The notes: generated by a model not told the origin, from the letters alone. A DNA stretch of 55,664 bases from Bacteroidota bacterium (GCA_004292605.1 RDXK01000099.1:1-55664); one strand, 5' to 3'. Counted from the stretch's first letter, positions 18,057 through 26,865 are shown. Translations and numbers: made by a program.

Positions 18057-18524
18057 TTATATTTTGAAGTGTGAGAACGCTTTGTTAGCCTCGGCCATTC
18101 TGTGGGTATCTTCTTTCTTTTTGAAAGAAGCACCTTCACCTTTGCTGGCGGCTATTATTTCGTTAGCTAATTTGTCGGCCATTGTTTTACCGTTTCTTTC
18201 ACGGCTGTAACGTACCATCCATTTGATAGCTAAGGAAATTTTTCTATCCGGGCGAACTTCGCTTGGTATTTGGAAAGTAGCACCACCAATACGGCGGCTA
18301 CGAACTTCTACAGCTGGAGTGATGTTAGCTAGGGCTTTCTTCCATATTTCATAACCATCTTCGCTGGTTATTTTCGATACTTTATCGATAGCATCGTAAA
18401 AAATGGTGATCGCGGCACTCTTCTTTCCGTCCCACATAATGTTGTTCACAAAACGGGTAACTAAAATATCGTTGAAACGGCCATCTGGCGCTAAGGGTAA
18501 TTTTTTGGCTTGTGCTTTACGCAT
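18057..18524 (-). CDS. rpsG: 30S ribosomal protein S7
   Basis: The 155-residue protein begins MRKAQAKKLPLAPDGRFND, the normal S7 N-terminus, followed by RFVNNIMWDGKKSAA and VRSRRIGGATFQIPSEVRPDR. S7 nucleates assembly of the 30S head by binding the 3' domain of 16S rRNA. It follows rpsL by 70 bp in the same direction. A terminator closes the unit and fusA, which usually comes next in bacteria, is absent. Confidence 0.97.
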   Translation of the reverse strand: MRKAQAKKLPLAPDGRFNDILVTRFVNNIMWDGKKSAAITIFYDAIDKVSKITSEDGYEIWKKALANITPAVEVRSRRIGGATFQIPSEVRPDRKISLAIKWMVRYSRERNGKTMADKLANEIIAASKGEGASFKKKEDTHRMAEANKAFSHFKI

Positions 18525-18594
18525 TGTTGTTAATTTTTACTTTTTAACTGAAGTTCTTCAAGTATTAAAACTTTACTCAGTTGTTTTACTCAAT

Positions 18595-18975
18595 TTATTT
18601 CTTGGCCTTCTCTTTCTTGGTTCCGTATTTAGAGCGGCTTTGTTTTCTATCTTTTACGCCAGCAGTATCTAAACTACCACGTACGATATGATAACGAACA
18701 CCTGGTAAATCCTTTACACGACCGCCACGTATTAAAACAATGGAGTGTTCCTGTAAATTGTGACCTTCACCTGGTATGTAAGCAATAACCTCTATCTTGT
18801 TAGTCAAACGTACTTTCGCTACTTTACGTAGTGCAGAGTTTGGCTTTTTAGGAGTAGTGGTATAAACCCTTGTACAAACGCCACGGCGCTGTGGACAAGC
18901 ATCTAGAGCTCTTGATTTACTTTTAGCCTTAATTATTTCTCGGCCTTTTCTTACTAATTGTTGAATTGTAGGCAT
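18595..18975 (-). CDS. rpsL: 30S ribosomal protein S12
   Basis: The 126-residue S12 starts [13 protein letters not shown], which fixes the ATG at 18975 (an upstream in-frame extension is not part of the family). The decoding-centre segments [12 protein letters not shown] and [17 protein letters not shown] are intact. The two lysines where streptomycin-resistance changes commonly occur (K43 and K88 in E. coli numbering) are both lysine here, the wild-type state. The gene has a near-ideal promoter 28 bp upstream and leads a two-gene unit with rpsG. Confidence 0.97.
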   Translation of the reverse strand: MPTIQQLVRKGREIIKAKSKSRALDACPQRRGVCTRVYTTTPKKPNSALRKVAKVRLTNKIEVIAYIPGEGHNLQEHSIVLIRGGRVKDLPGVRYHIVRGSLDTAGVKDRKQSRSKYGTKKEKAKK

Positions 18976-19002
18976 GTGTACCCTTTTGATTTTTTCGGAC
19001 GG

Positions 19003-19034
19003 CAAAGGTAGGAGCAACAGGAGCAAATTCCAAA
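19003..19034 (-). promoter_or_regulatory. Promoter of rpsL-rpsG
   Basis: On the minus strand TTTG (19034-19031), a 20-bp spacer and TACCTTTG (19010-19003) match the Bacteroidota consensus TTTG/TAnnTTTG exactly. The rpsL ATG is 27 bp downstream of the -7 box. Confidence 0.75.
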
Positions 19035-19086
19035 ATTATTTGTTTGTTTTTCCACATAGTACTGTACCATCCGCATTTTTGTATAT

Positions 19087-19110
19087 AAAAAGGGAGCTGT
19101 AACACTCCCT
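19087..19110 (-). terminator. Rho-independent terminator after ilvE
   Basis: On the minus strand AGGGAG (19110-19105), an 8-base loop and CTCCCT (19096-19091) are followed by TTTTAT. It lies 31 bp after the ilvE stop and insulates ilvE from rpsL. Confidence 0.8.
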
Positions 19111-19141
19111 ATGTTCTTTATTTCAATAAATCCTTGGTTCA

Positions 19142-20209
19142 TTAATCTACTGATACCATCCAGCCGTGGTTGTCGGGCACTTGGTTATACCTAATAGCAT
19201 TTAACTGTTGTTTTACAGCCGGTGCTACCTGCCAAGTACTAACATCAAACTGCATTACAGCCTCCTTATACCTTAGTTCTTTAATTAAACTAATAGTAGC
19301 TGCGGTTCCGGCCCCAAATACTTCTACTAGCTCGTTGTTATTATAATACGCCACTAGCTCATCTACACTTATTTTACGTTCCTGCACATCGTAGCCATCC
19401 GCTTTTAACAAAGCAATTACACTTTTACGTGTAACGCCATCTAAAATACAGCCGTCCAATGCCGGTGTTACTACCCGCTTGTTCGTAAGGGCGAAAAACA
19501 CGTTCATGGTACCAATTTCCTCTAAATATTTGTGCTCGCTAGCATCGGTCCATAAAACCTGATCATAGCCTTTTTTCTTGGCTTCTGCTGTGGCCAACAT
19601 ACTGGCTCCGTAGTTACCGGCTGCTTTTGCATAACCCACCCCACCAGGTGCTGCTCTCGTATATTTCTCCTCCACATAAATACGCATAGGAGTAGCGTAA
19701 TAAGGCCCTGTAGGACTTAATACAATCATAAACTTATACGTAGCACTTGTTTGCACACCTAACACATTATCGGTAGAAAACATGAACGGACGGATGTATA
19801 AAGAATGATCGGCCTTTGCAGGAATCCATTGTTTATCCAAAGCAATGAGTTGCTTTAAGCCATCCATAAAAATACCTTCTGGTACCGTAGGCATATTCAT
19901 GCGTTCGGCAGAAATATTGAACCGTAAAAAATTATCAAACGGTCTGAAAATAAAAGCATTACCATCGGCATCTTTATAAGCTTTTACACCTTCAAAAATG
20001 GCTTGTCCATAATGTAATGCTGCCATAGAAGGCTCTATCACCAAGGGTTGGTAGGGTTTTATTTCTACATTTTTCCACTCGCCGTTTTCATAATCGGCTT
20101 CCAACATATGATCGGTAAAATATCTACCAAATGGTAAATTTTCTAAATTCAAATCATTTAACTTGCTGCGTTCTACCTTTGTTACAGCAATATCTATAGC
20201 ATTGACCAT
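19142..20209 (-). CDS. ilvE: Branched-chain amino acid aminotransferase
   Basis: The 355-residue PLP enzyme of fold type IV makes or breaks down valine, leucine and isoleucine by transfer of the amino group from glutamate. Family segments: FGRYFTDHMLEADY, ALHYGQAIFEGVKAYK, LYIRPFMF, YAKAAGNYGASMLATAEAK (Lys region for PLP), YLEEIGTMNVFF and EVFGAGTAATISLI. This longer layout is the type II BCAT form. The ATG at 20209 (MVNAIDIAV) is preferred over a TTG six codons upstream. It is divergent from the gene at 20271, with 61 bp between. Confidence 0.92.
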   Translation of the reverse strand: MVNAIDIAVTKVERSKLNDLNLENLPFGRYFTDHMLEADYENGEWKNVEIKPYQPLVIEPSMAALHYGQAIFEGVKAYKDADGNAFIFRPFDNFLRFNISAERMNMPTVPEGIFMDGLKQLIALDKQWIPAKADHSLYIRPFMFSTDNVLGVQTSATYKFMIVLSPTGPYYATPMRIYVEEKYTRAAPGGVGYAKAAGNYGASMLATAEAKKKGYDQVLWTDASEHKYLEEIGTMNVFFALTNKRVVTPALDGCILDGVTRKSVIALLKADGYDVQERKISVDELVAYYNNNELVEVFGAGTAATISLIKELRYKEAVMQFDVSTWQVAPAVKQQLNAIRYNQVPDNHGWMVSVD

Positions 20210-20270
20210 ATGAATACTTTTGTACAAAGAAACAAAAAAAAGAAAACTAACAACTGTTAATAATCCACAA

Positions 20271-20810
20271 ATGTCGAATACAGATCCCGTGGTTTTGCCG
20301 CCAATAGCCTTAGAATATTTGTTTCAGCAACAGTTTTTGGTGCCTGATAATTCGGTGAAAAATGTGCAAGAATCGCCCATACCCGCAGAAATTACCCCAG
20401 AACCTGAGAAACCTTTGCTGTTTTTAGGCGGGAACGAGCAAAAAATAACGATTATAAACGCAGATGAACACCATAAATACATTAGCGATGCTGCCTTAAC
20501 TGCCTTGGAAAAAATTTTAGAACGCAGCCAATTAAGTATGCAGGATGTAGCTATTGTAAACATATTTGGTCAGGAATTAACCATGCAATACATACAAAAC
20601 CAGCTGCAGCCACGTAAATGCTGGTTATGGAACATAGAAAGTAAACAACTACATATACCTTTTGTAATACCTAATAATAAAGTGTTTGCCCATGGCGGTA
20701 TACAATATTTGTTTACAGATAGTTTAGATAGTGTTTTGGGCAATAGTGCCGAAATACTACAAGCCAAAACCATACTTTGGAATGCCTGGAAAAGCTTGGT
20801 TACCACCTAA
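20271..20810 (+). CDS. Hypothetical protein, 179 aa (possible psi-like fold)
   Basis: Not a family I can name with confidence. An acidic, Pro-rich N-terminal third (residues ~1-55) leads into a compact alpha/beta domain: FLGGNEQKITIINADE, a helix ALTALEKILERSQLSMQDVAIVNIF, then KCWLWNI and a C-terminal AKTILWNAWKSL. The order (strand, helix ending in a 'LL.KIL.A' style run, strand, late helix 'K..LW..LK.L') resembles the psi subunit (HolD) of DNA polymerase III, but this is a pattern impression only. The ATG at 20271 is preferred over an upstream TTG. A perfect -7 box TACTTTTG (20214-20221) lies in front. rdgB follows 10 bp after the stop, so the two are probably one transcript. Confidence 0.75.
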   Translation: MSNTDPVVLPPIALEYLFQQQFLVPDNSVKNVQESPIPAEITPEPEKPLLFLGGNEQKITIINADEHHKYISDAALTALEKILERSQLSMQDVAIVNIFGQELTMQYIQNQLQPRKCWLWNIESKQLHIPFVIPNNKVFAHGGIQYLFTDSLDSVLGNSAEILQAKTILWNAWKSLVTT

Positions 20811-20820
20811 CAATACTAGT

Positions 20821-21414
20821 ATGATACCTTTAATATTTGCCACACACAATGCCCATAAGGCTGCGGAAATTCAGCAGTTGGTGCCTTCTTCAATAAAAAT
20901 TATCACCTTGGCTGAAGCTGGCATGCTAGAAGATATTCCAGAACCCTACCCTACTTTACAAGAAAATGCTGCTACAAAAGCTACCACTATTTTTAGCCGT
21001 ACCCAAAGCAACTGTTTTGGGGAAGATAGCGGCCTACTAGTAGCGGCTTTAGATAACCAACCCGGTGTATTGAGTGCCCGCTACGCTGGCGACCATAAAA
21101 GCACTGCAGATAACAATGCCTTATTGTTACGCAATATGGAAGGTATAGGCAACAGAGCAGCAAAATTTGTAACGGTGATTGCTTTGCATTGGCAGGGCCA
21201 ATTGCATTTTTTTACAGGCGAATGTACTGGTACCATAGGGCTTGCACCCAAAGGCGAGCAAGGGTTTGGATACGATCCGCTTTTTACACCAGATGGCAGC
21301 ACTAAAACCTTTGCCGAAATGGATTCTAAGGAAAAAGCAGTGTACAGTCACCGTGCAAAAGCCACCCAACAGTTAATAGCTTTTTTACATCAATATAGTA
21401 CTACCCATGCCTAG
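20821..21414 (+). CDS. rdgB: XTP/dITP diphosphatase (RdgB/HAM1)
   Basis: The 197-residue enzyme hydrolyses inosine, xanthosine and related non-canonical nucleoside triphosphates to monophosphates and so keeps them out of DNA. It has the N-terminal ATHNAHKAAEI, EDSGLLVAALDNQPGVLSARYAG, FGYDPLF and the late F.EM.S.EK...SHRAKA block. The start MIPLIFATHN at 20821 is chosen over an upstream in-frame extension. The 3' end overlaps the next gene by 8 bp. Confidence 0.95.
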   Translation: MIPLIFATHNAHKAAEIQQLVPSSIKIITLAEAGMLEDIPEPYPTLQENAATKATTIFSRTQSNCFGEDSGLLVAALDNQPGVLSARYAGDHKSTADNNALLLRNMEGIGNRAAKFVTVIALHWQGQLHFFTGECTGTIGLAPKGEQGFGYDPLFTPDGSTKTFAEMDSKEKAVYSHRAKATQQLIAFLHQYSTTHA

Positions 21415-22954
21415 GTTACTATGCTTGCTAGTAAGCTGCTGCCTCTTGTTAGCAGGCTGTACACAGCCCCCAATAAGCTACCAAGTGGTACCCGCCAAAC
21501 TAAGCTTTGATAAATTTATAGGTGCTAATGTGTACGAATGGAACTTTCAGGAAAATTTTGAAAAACAACGTGTACCCGAAATTATTTTCCAACAAAAGGC
21601 CCAGTGGATAGATACTTTAGCCTGGGTACGGCACTACATAGATTGGGATAAAATAGAAGCCCAACCTAACCAATACACGTTTAACCCCACTGCATTTGGT
21701 AGCTGGAACTATGATGCCATTTACCAATATTGTAGCCAAAAAAATGTGCAAGTATTGGCTTGTATAAAAGGCATACCGGCATGGTTACAAGCTAGCTACC
21801 CCGCTAACCAACGCGATTTGGAAAATATTCCCGCTGCGTGGCAGGCCCCTTTGGAAAATCCGGCAAGCTATACCGCTCAGGCCAAAATGGCTTTCCAGTT
21901 TGCGGCAAGGTATGGGCGTACCAAAGTGGCTACCCACCTACTATCGGTACATGCTACACCAAGGTGGCAAAATGATAGTACCAACAAAATAGCTACCGGC
22001 CTAGGCACCGTACAGGCTATGGAGTGCGATAATGAACGAGATAAATGGTGGAAAGGCCCACAAGCACAGCAAACGGCGGAGCAATATGCCGCTAATTTAT
22101 CGGCTTATTACGACGGTCATTTAGGCACGCTTGGTAAAAATGTAGGTGTAAAAAATGCCGACCCCACCATGCTAGTAGTAATGGCAGGTTTGGCCAAACC
22201 TGATACCAATTTTGTACACGCCATGGTAAATTGGTGTAAAAAGAACCGTGGGTATAAAAAAGATGGCAGTATAAACCTTTGTTTCGATGTAATAAATTAT
22301 CACTACTACGCCAATAACACCAGCTCGCAACAGTTTGTAAGTGGTAGCAAAGGCGTGGCTCCAGAATATTGTTCCGCGGCGGCCACCGCTACTGCTTTTT
22401 ACGCACTAGGTAAACGATTGCAACTACCGGTTTGGCTTACCGAAACTGGCTACGATGTACACCAAGAAAGTGCCCAAGGCGTGCCAGGAAAAACTGCCGA
22501 ACAGCGGGAAAACCTACGTGCCGCTTGGCTTTTGCGTACTTGTTTACTGTATTATAAAACAGGCATTGAAAAACTGGCACTCTACCAACTGTGGGATGAT
22601 GGCTCCCAAACAGCTACCACTTTTGCCACTACGGGCTTGGTTACAAAAAACAAAGCAAGTACTAGCTTACAAGCCATTTTGGGAATGTCGAAAATATTGA
22701 ATGGATATCGTTTTGTGCGGCAATCGGTCGACAAGAAATTGACGGTCGATAAATTCATTCACCCACAAAAAAAAGCTATTTGGCTAGCCTACTTACCCAG
22801 CAAAGATTTGCATGATGCTACACAAAAACTAATGTTTCCATCTAATGCCAAAGTGTTGGTGTTTGATTTTGCGAAGCAACAGTACATTTTTCAAAAAACT
22901 GTGGGTAGTAACACCGTTGATGTTGGTGGAATGCCTGTAATACTCCTACTATGA
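21407..22954 (+). CDS. Glycoside-hydrolase-like lipoprotein (clan A type TIM barrel)
   Basis: The 515-residue protein has a lipoprotein signal (LLLAGC, Cys 18), so it is membrane-anchored. The body reads like a (beta/alpha)8 glycosidase: VRHYIDWDKIEAQPNQY, VQVLACIKGIPAWLQ, a likely acid/base Glu in ECDNERDKWW (E210), INYHYYAN, and a likely nucleophile Glu in PVWLTETGYDVH (E346), then an active-site-edge WDDGSQ. These are the spots expected in clan GH-A enzymes (GH39-like), but the exact family and substrate are not clear. It overlaps rdgB by 8 bp and the thioesterase by 4 bp, so all three are in one operon. Confidence 0.75.
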   Translation: MPRLLCLLVSCCLLLAGCTQPPISYQVVPAKLSFDKFIGANVYEWNFQENFEKQRVPEIIFQQKAQWIDTLAWVRHYIDWDKIEAQPNQYTFNPTAFGSWNYDAIYQYCSQKNVQVLACIKGIPAWLQASYPANQRDLENIPAAWQAPLENPASYTAQAKMAFQFAARYGRTKVATHLLSVHATPRWQNDSTNKIATGLGTVQAMECDNERDKWWKGPQAQQTAEQYAANLSAYYDGHLGTLGKNVGVKNADPTMLVVMAGLAKPDTNFVHAMVNWCKKNRGYKKDGSINLCFDVINYHYYANNTSSQQFVSGSKGVAPEYCSAAATATAFYALGKRLQLPVWLTETGYDVHQESAQGVPGKTAEQRENLRAAWLLRTCLLYYKTGIEKLALYQLWDDGSQTATTFATTGLVTKNKASTSLQAILGMSKILNGYRFVRQSVDKKLTVDKFIHPQKKAIWLAYLPSKDLHDATQKLMFPSNAKVLVFDFAKQQYIFQKTVGSNTVDVGGMPVILLL

Positions 22955-23391
22955 ACCGATTAAAACTTACCCTACCCCAGCAGTGGCAGTGGCACCAAAC
23001 CGTACAAATACCTATTTATTTTATCAATTACGGCGGCCACATGGGGAATGATGCTTTTTTACAACTGTTACACCAAGCCCGTATCGATTTCTTTAAGTCG
23101 AAAGGATTTACAGAATTGGATATAGATGGAACGGCAAGTATTATGGCCGATTCCCAACTTTGTTATAAAGCAGAACTAAAAGAAGGCGATACGGTAAAAA
23201 TTAGTGTGGCCTGTACCGATTTTGACCGCCTTGGTTTTGATATGTATTATTGCGTTCAAAAGCAAACGCCCACTGGCTGGGTTACTGCATTAGAAGCCAA
23301 AACAGGTATTATGGGGTTTGATTATAAGGTAGGAAAAAAGAAGTCGTTCTCCGAAGTAGCGGTACAGCAATTACAACTATTGCAGCCATAA
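22951..23391 (+). CDS. Acyl-CoA thioesterase, 4HBT (hotdog) family
   Basis: The 146-residue protein has the 4HBT layout: an early strand into INYGGHMGNDAFLQLLHQARIDFF, where a typical 4-hydroxybenzoyl-CoA thioesterase has D.D..GH..N, then ADSQLCYKAELKEGDTVKISV and a final aromatic strand. The catalytic Asp position of some members is Asn here (INYGGH). It probably hydrolyses an acyl-CoA or acyl-ACP of unknown chain. It overlaps the lipoprotein by 4 bp and runs convergently into aroE with a 15-bp overlap. Confidence 0.85.
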   Translation: MNRLKLTLPQQWQWHQTVQIPIYFINYGGHMGNDAFLQLLHQARIDFFKSKGFTELDIDGTASIMADSQLCYKAELKEGDTVKISVACTDFDRLGFDMYYCVQKQTPTGWVTALEAKTGIMGFDYKVGKKKSFSEVAVQQLQLLQP

Positions 23392-24108
23392 ACGGGCATT
23401 TTCCTCGGCTTGTAGATGCAACATTTGCAGTCCGTTAGCAGCCGTAGCACCATACTGCAGAGCCGTGGCCATAAAAGCTGTTTCCGCAGGGTTGTACACC
23501 AAATCAAAACATAGATGTTCCGGGGTAAGGAAATGGTATGGAATAGCAGGTTTTTCCAAAATATGGGGAAACGTGCCCAAGGGTGTAGTATTTATTACCA
23601 ATGTATGCTGCTGAAAATGCTCTGCCGTTAATTGCTCATAGGTAATCGTTTGTTCTGCAGCGGTTCGGGTAACTACCGTGTACGCTATTGCATGCTGTTT
23701 TAGTGCAAACAATACGGCTTGTGCAGCGCCGCCATTACCCAATACCAATGCCCTTTTATGGTGCTCCTGCAAATACGGCTGAAGCGAATACCAAAAACCC
23801 AAATAATCAGTATTATAGCCCCACCACTTTCCGTTTTTTACCACCACACAGTTACAGGCTTGCATGGTACTAACCTCCGGACTTATGTGCTGTAGGTAAG
23901 GAATAATGGCCTGCTTAAAAGGTATGGTAATACAAAAGCCGCCGAGCTGAGGTATATTCCTCAATTCCTCGACGGCTTCTTGTATGGTAGGAAAAGCTAT
24001 ATTTTCGAAACGGTGCTGCGTAAATGGTTCTTGAGCAAACTTCGCATCAAAAAAACGCTTTGAAAACGAGTGGGTAAGCGGATAACCAATTAACGCAAAA
24101 ACCGCCAC
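23377..24108 (-). CDS. aroE: Shikimate dehydrogenase
   Basis: The 243-residue enzyme reduces 3-dehydroshikimate to shikimate with NADPH in the aromatic amino acid pathway. It has GYPLTHSFSK (shikimate binding), ITIPFKQ (catalytic Lys), NCVVVKNGKWWGYNTDYLGF (catalytic Asp) and LVLGNGGAAQAVLFAL (NADP loop). It is the short form. It starts 3 bp after the ComA-like gene, and its 3' end overlaps the thioesterase gene on the other strand by 15 bp. aroQ of the same pathway is 21 kb away. Confidence 0.93.
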   Translation of the reverse strand: MAVFALIGYPLTHSFSKRFFDAKFAQEPFTQHRFENIAFPTIQEAVEELRNIPQLGGFCITIPFKQAIIPYLQHISPEVSTMQACNCVVVKNGKWWGYNTDYLGFWYSLQPYLQEHHKRALVLGNGGAAQAVLFALKQHAIAYTVVTRTAAEQTITYEQLTAEHFQQHTLVINTTPLGTFPHILEKPAIPYHFLTPEHLCFDLVYNPAETAFMATALQYGATAANGLQMLHLQAEENARLWLQ

Positions 24109-24111
24109 TGC

Positions 24112-24876
24112 TTATTGTTTATCTAAATAAAACATAAAGGTATCGCCACGTAGGCCAATACGCATTGCCTCCAACGGAATTACCTCGGTAGGTGCAATAT
24201 TTCCAAGATTGGCATTGCAACCCAATAACTCCAAAAAGTACAATTGCTGTGCTTTTTGCGGAGCTTCCCAAATAATTTTTTCACCGGGTATTTTGGTTAA
24301 AATTTCTTGCACCAAACCTTCCCTTACTTCGCCGCTACCACGGTAAATACCCACATTACCTGCTTCACGGGCTTCGGCTATTACATACGTACTACCCGCA
24401 TCTAGCTCGGCTTGCATTAATTCAATCCACTTATAAGGTGGTATTATATGGGCAGCATCCTTACTACCTACTTCGCTTAGTACGGTGCCGTATTGCGTCA
24501 TTTTTTCAATATACCCACATTTCTCGGCATGCGGAATAGTGATGGAACCATCACTTACTTCCATATAGGTAATGCCATATTCTTTACACAAGCTCAAATA
24601 ATCGTTGAACTGGTTGCGAATTAAAAACGCCTCAAACAGTGTACCACCAAAGTACACAGGGATGTTGTACGACTGGTAAACTTCTATTTTTTCTTTTAAG
24701 TTGGGTGTTACATAACTGGTACCAAAACCAAGCTTCACCACATCTACATGCGGCTCGGCTACACTCATAAAATTATGTACCTCTTGTATACTTAACCCTT
24801 TATCCATTACCATAGTAATACCACTAACACGTGGCTTGGTAAAACGCTGGGGCATTTGCGTTAAATGAAAGTTCAT
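24112..24876 (-). CDS. Phosphosulfolactate synthase (ComA family)
   Basis: The 254-residue TIM barrel matches ComA, which adds sulfite to phosphoenolpyruvate to give phosphosulfolactate. Visible: GITMVMDKG near the N-terminus, VDVVKLGFGTS, YFGGTLFEAF, YMEVSDGSITIP, VLSEVGSKD, YVIAEAREAGNVGIY and IWEAPQKAQQ with LGCNANLGNI. In archaea this starts coenzyme M synthesis, and in Bacillus spores sulfolactate. In Bacteroidota a link to sulfonate lipids is possible but unproven. The ATG at 24876 (MNFHLTQ) was chosen because upstream residues do not fit the family. No comB or comC is seen nearby. It lies between the TPR gene and aroE. Confidence 0.85.
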   Translation of the reverse strand: MNFHLTQMPQRFTKPRVSGITMVMDKGLSIQEVHNFMSVAEPHVDVVKLGFGTSYVTPNLKEKIEVYQSYNIPVYFGGTLFEAFLIRNQFNDYLSLCKEYGITYMEVSDGSITIPHAEKCGYIEKMTQYGTVLSEVGSKDAAHIIPPYKWIELMQAELDAGSTYVIAEAREAGNVGIYRGSGEVREGLVQEILTKIPGEKIIWEAPQKAQQLYFLELLGCNANLGNIAPTEVIPLEAMRIGLRGDTFMFYLDKQ

Positions 24877-24940
24877 GGAGTGAAATTTGGCGGCAAATGT
24901 ACAGAAATTGCTTGGGCTACAGTCTACAATATTAATAGAC

Positions 24941-26380
24941 TTAAATTTTTTTGTTCTTTTTGTACCTGGCCAATACATCTACCACGGAACCATATTGTAG
25001 CACGGCCGGATTTAAGTCGATGAATTTTTTTACCAGTTTTGGTGCCAATTCTATGGCTTGTTCTAGCAATAAGATAGCTTGTTTGGATTGCGACATTTGC
25101 AGCAAACAAGCACTTTGTAAATAAATAAAAATTGGCTTTCTATCAGTAGCTAAATAGGCTCTTTCGCATTGGCGGCTAGCCTCTTCAAACTGGGTGAGTT
25201 TGTACAGCGATTCTATCAATGCCTCCCATGCCGCGGTATTTTTGGGCCGATGTTTAATGGCCGATGAAAAATAAAAAACGGCTTCCTCATATTGCTCTAA
25301 CTGTAATTTACATTCACCCATGGCCATATTATAATCGGCATTGCCTTTATGAATTCGCATGGCATGTTCCAATTGCTTTACGGCGGGTACATATTGCCCC
25401 TCCTGCATATAGGTTAGGGCTATTTTGTAATTTAATTTACTGTCCTCTGGGTTTAGGTGCGATGCTTTTCTGTAATGAAATCTTGCCTGAGCATAATTAT
25501 TCATTCTGTCAAAGCAATGCCCAATAGCTTCATAAATTACATCTTCCGGGCGGGTAAGCGATAGTACTTTTTGCAATACTTCTATAGCATCTTTGTACTT
25601 GCGTAGCCTAATGTAGGCATCGCCCATATTGCGGTAAGCGTATTCAAATTTTTCATCTATTGATATGCAATACTCATAGGCATCTATGGCTTTCTCGTAT
25701 AGCTTTAAACCTTGGTAAGCACAAGCCAAATTAAACCAAGCTAACTCGCTGTAAGGTAGTTTTTCAATAATGTTTTTGTGTAATTGTATACTTTCCTCGT
25801 TCCGGCCCGTAAAATCGGCCCAAAAACAAATTTTATACAAGGCTTCCTCGTTGGTAGGTTCGGCATCTAAAACCATTTGCAGGCAATCGAACACCTTATC
25901 AAACTCTTCATAATCATCGTATACGTCGGCCAGTTCAAACAGTAAATCTATTTTCTCGGCCCCCTCGAACATGGTTAAAGCCTTTTCCAATACTTGTACG
26001 GCTTTTTCCTGCTGATCGATGGCCAAATAAGCATCGGTTTGTAAAATGTATAAGTTGATATCGCTTTGATCTAGTATTTCCACCTCTTCCAATACGGCTA
26101 AACAATCCAAGTATTTTCTGGCCACCAGCAATAAATCGGCTTTTCGGATGAGTAGTGAGGCACTTTTGGGGAAAAACTGCAAGCCCAATTCTACCGCGTC
26201 GTTTGCTTTGGCAGTGTAATCGTTCTCTTGAAAATAATCGATTAATTTTTCAAAGGCTTCTTCGTCTAAAAACGTACCTATTCTTCCCGCTTGAAGACCT
26301 TCAAACCGGCTAACTAGGTGTTGCATTTGTTCCAATTCTTCACCTAAATTGAAATCGTCGTTTTCCTCTTCGTCGAACAT
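24941..26380 (-). CDS. TPR-repeat protein, 479 aa
   Basis: After a short acidic N-terminus (MFDEEENDDFNLGEELEQ), nearly the whole protein is a tandem of ~34-residue tetratricopeptide repeats, for example LAWFNLACAYQGLKLYEKAIDAYEYCI, YAYRNMGDAYIRLRKYKDAIEVLQKVL and YEAIGHCFDRMNNYAQARFHYRKAS. There is no signal peptide or membrane segment. TPRs bind other proteins, and nothing shows the partner. It is the first gene of a unit with the ComA-like gene and aroE (64 bp gap, then 3 bp). Confidence 0.88.
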   Translation of the reverse strand: MFDEEENDDFNLGEELEQMQHLVSRFEGLQAGRIGTFLDEEAFEKLIDYFQENDYTAKANDAVELGLQFFPKSASLLIRKADLLLVARKYLDCLAVLEEVEILDQSDINLYILQTDAYLAIDQQEKAVQVLEKALTMFEGAEKIDLLFELADVYDDYEEFDKVFDCLQMVLDAEPTNEEALYKICFWADFTGRNEESIQLHKNIIEKLPYSELAWFNLACAYQGLKLYEKAIDAYEYCISIDEKFEYAYRNMGDAYIRLRKYKDAIEVLQKVLSLTRPEDVIYEAIGHCFDRMNNYAQARFHYRKASHLNPEDSKLNYKIALTYMQEGQYVPAVKQLEHAMRIHKGNADYNMAMGECKLQLEQYEEAVFYFSSAIKHRPKNTAAWEALIESLYKLTQFEEASRQCERAYLATDRKPIFIYLQSACLLQMSQSKQAILLLEQAIELAPKLVKKFIDLNPAVLQYGSVVDVLARYKKNKKI

Positions 26381-26505
26381 AAGCTAATGGTTAACTAAAT
26401 ATATCTACTTTTTTCAAAGTGAATACAATTTTTTCAAAATGCTAACGTTTAATTCATAGTAAAAAAATTTCTGGTTTTGAACTACAACGACTAACTTCGT
26501 ATAAC

Positions 26506-26847
26506 ATGCGTACAAAAACCATCATACTATCTGCGGTTTTGGTTGCGGTTAGCTCCGTTACTGGCTACGCTATTACTATAAGCACCGGTTTTACCAAAGC
26601 CGATGATGAACGCTATAGTTTACGCATGCTTCACCACTACAAACGTAGTAATTTGAAAATAAGTTTAGCACCTACCACCCGTTCCACTTGGTTATTTGGT
26701 GGCAGTACCACTGCACCATCGCACGGGGCAGCTACTGAGCAAGGCTTTTTGAAATTAGAAAATGGCAACACGGCTATTGTGCTAAAATTTCAGTACAAAG
26801 TAAAAGCCACTTCACAGCCAAGAATAAAAGCTGGTTTTGGTTTATAA
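26506..26847 (+). CDS. Small secreted protein, 113 aa
   Basis: Not recognised. A signal peptide (MRTKTIILSAVLVAVSSVTGYA) is followed by ~90 residues rich in Ser, Thr, Lys and Gly with no motif (KADDERYSLRMLHHYKRSNLK, then a beta-rich second half ending KAGFGL). It stands alone between a TPR gene and a convergent GLPGLI-like gene. Codon use looks like the neighbours, so I take it as real. Confidence 0.65.
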   Translation: MRTKTIILSAVLVAVSSVTGYAITISTGFTKADDERYSLRMLHHYKRSNLKISLAPTTRSTWLFGGSTTAPSHGAATEQGFLKLENGNTAIVLKFQYKVKATSQPRIKAGFGL

Positions 26848-26865
26848 TTTCTTCTTCCCTCCTAT

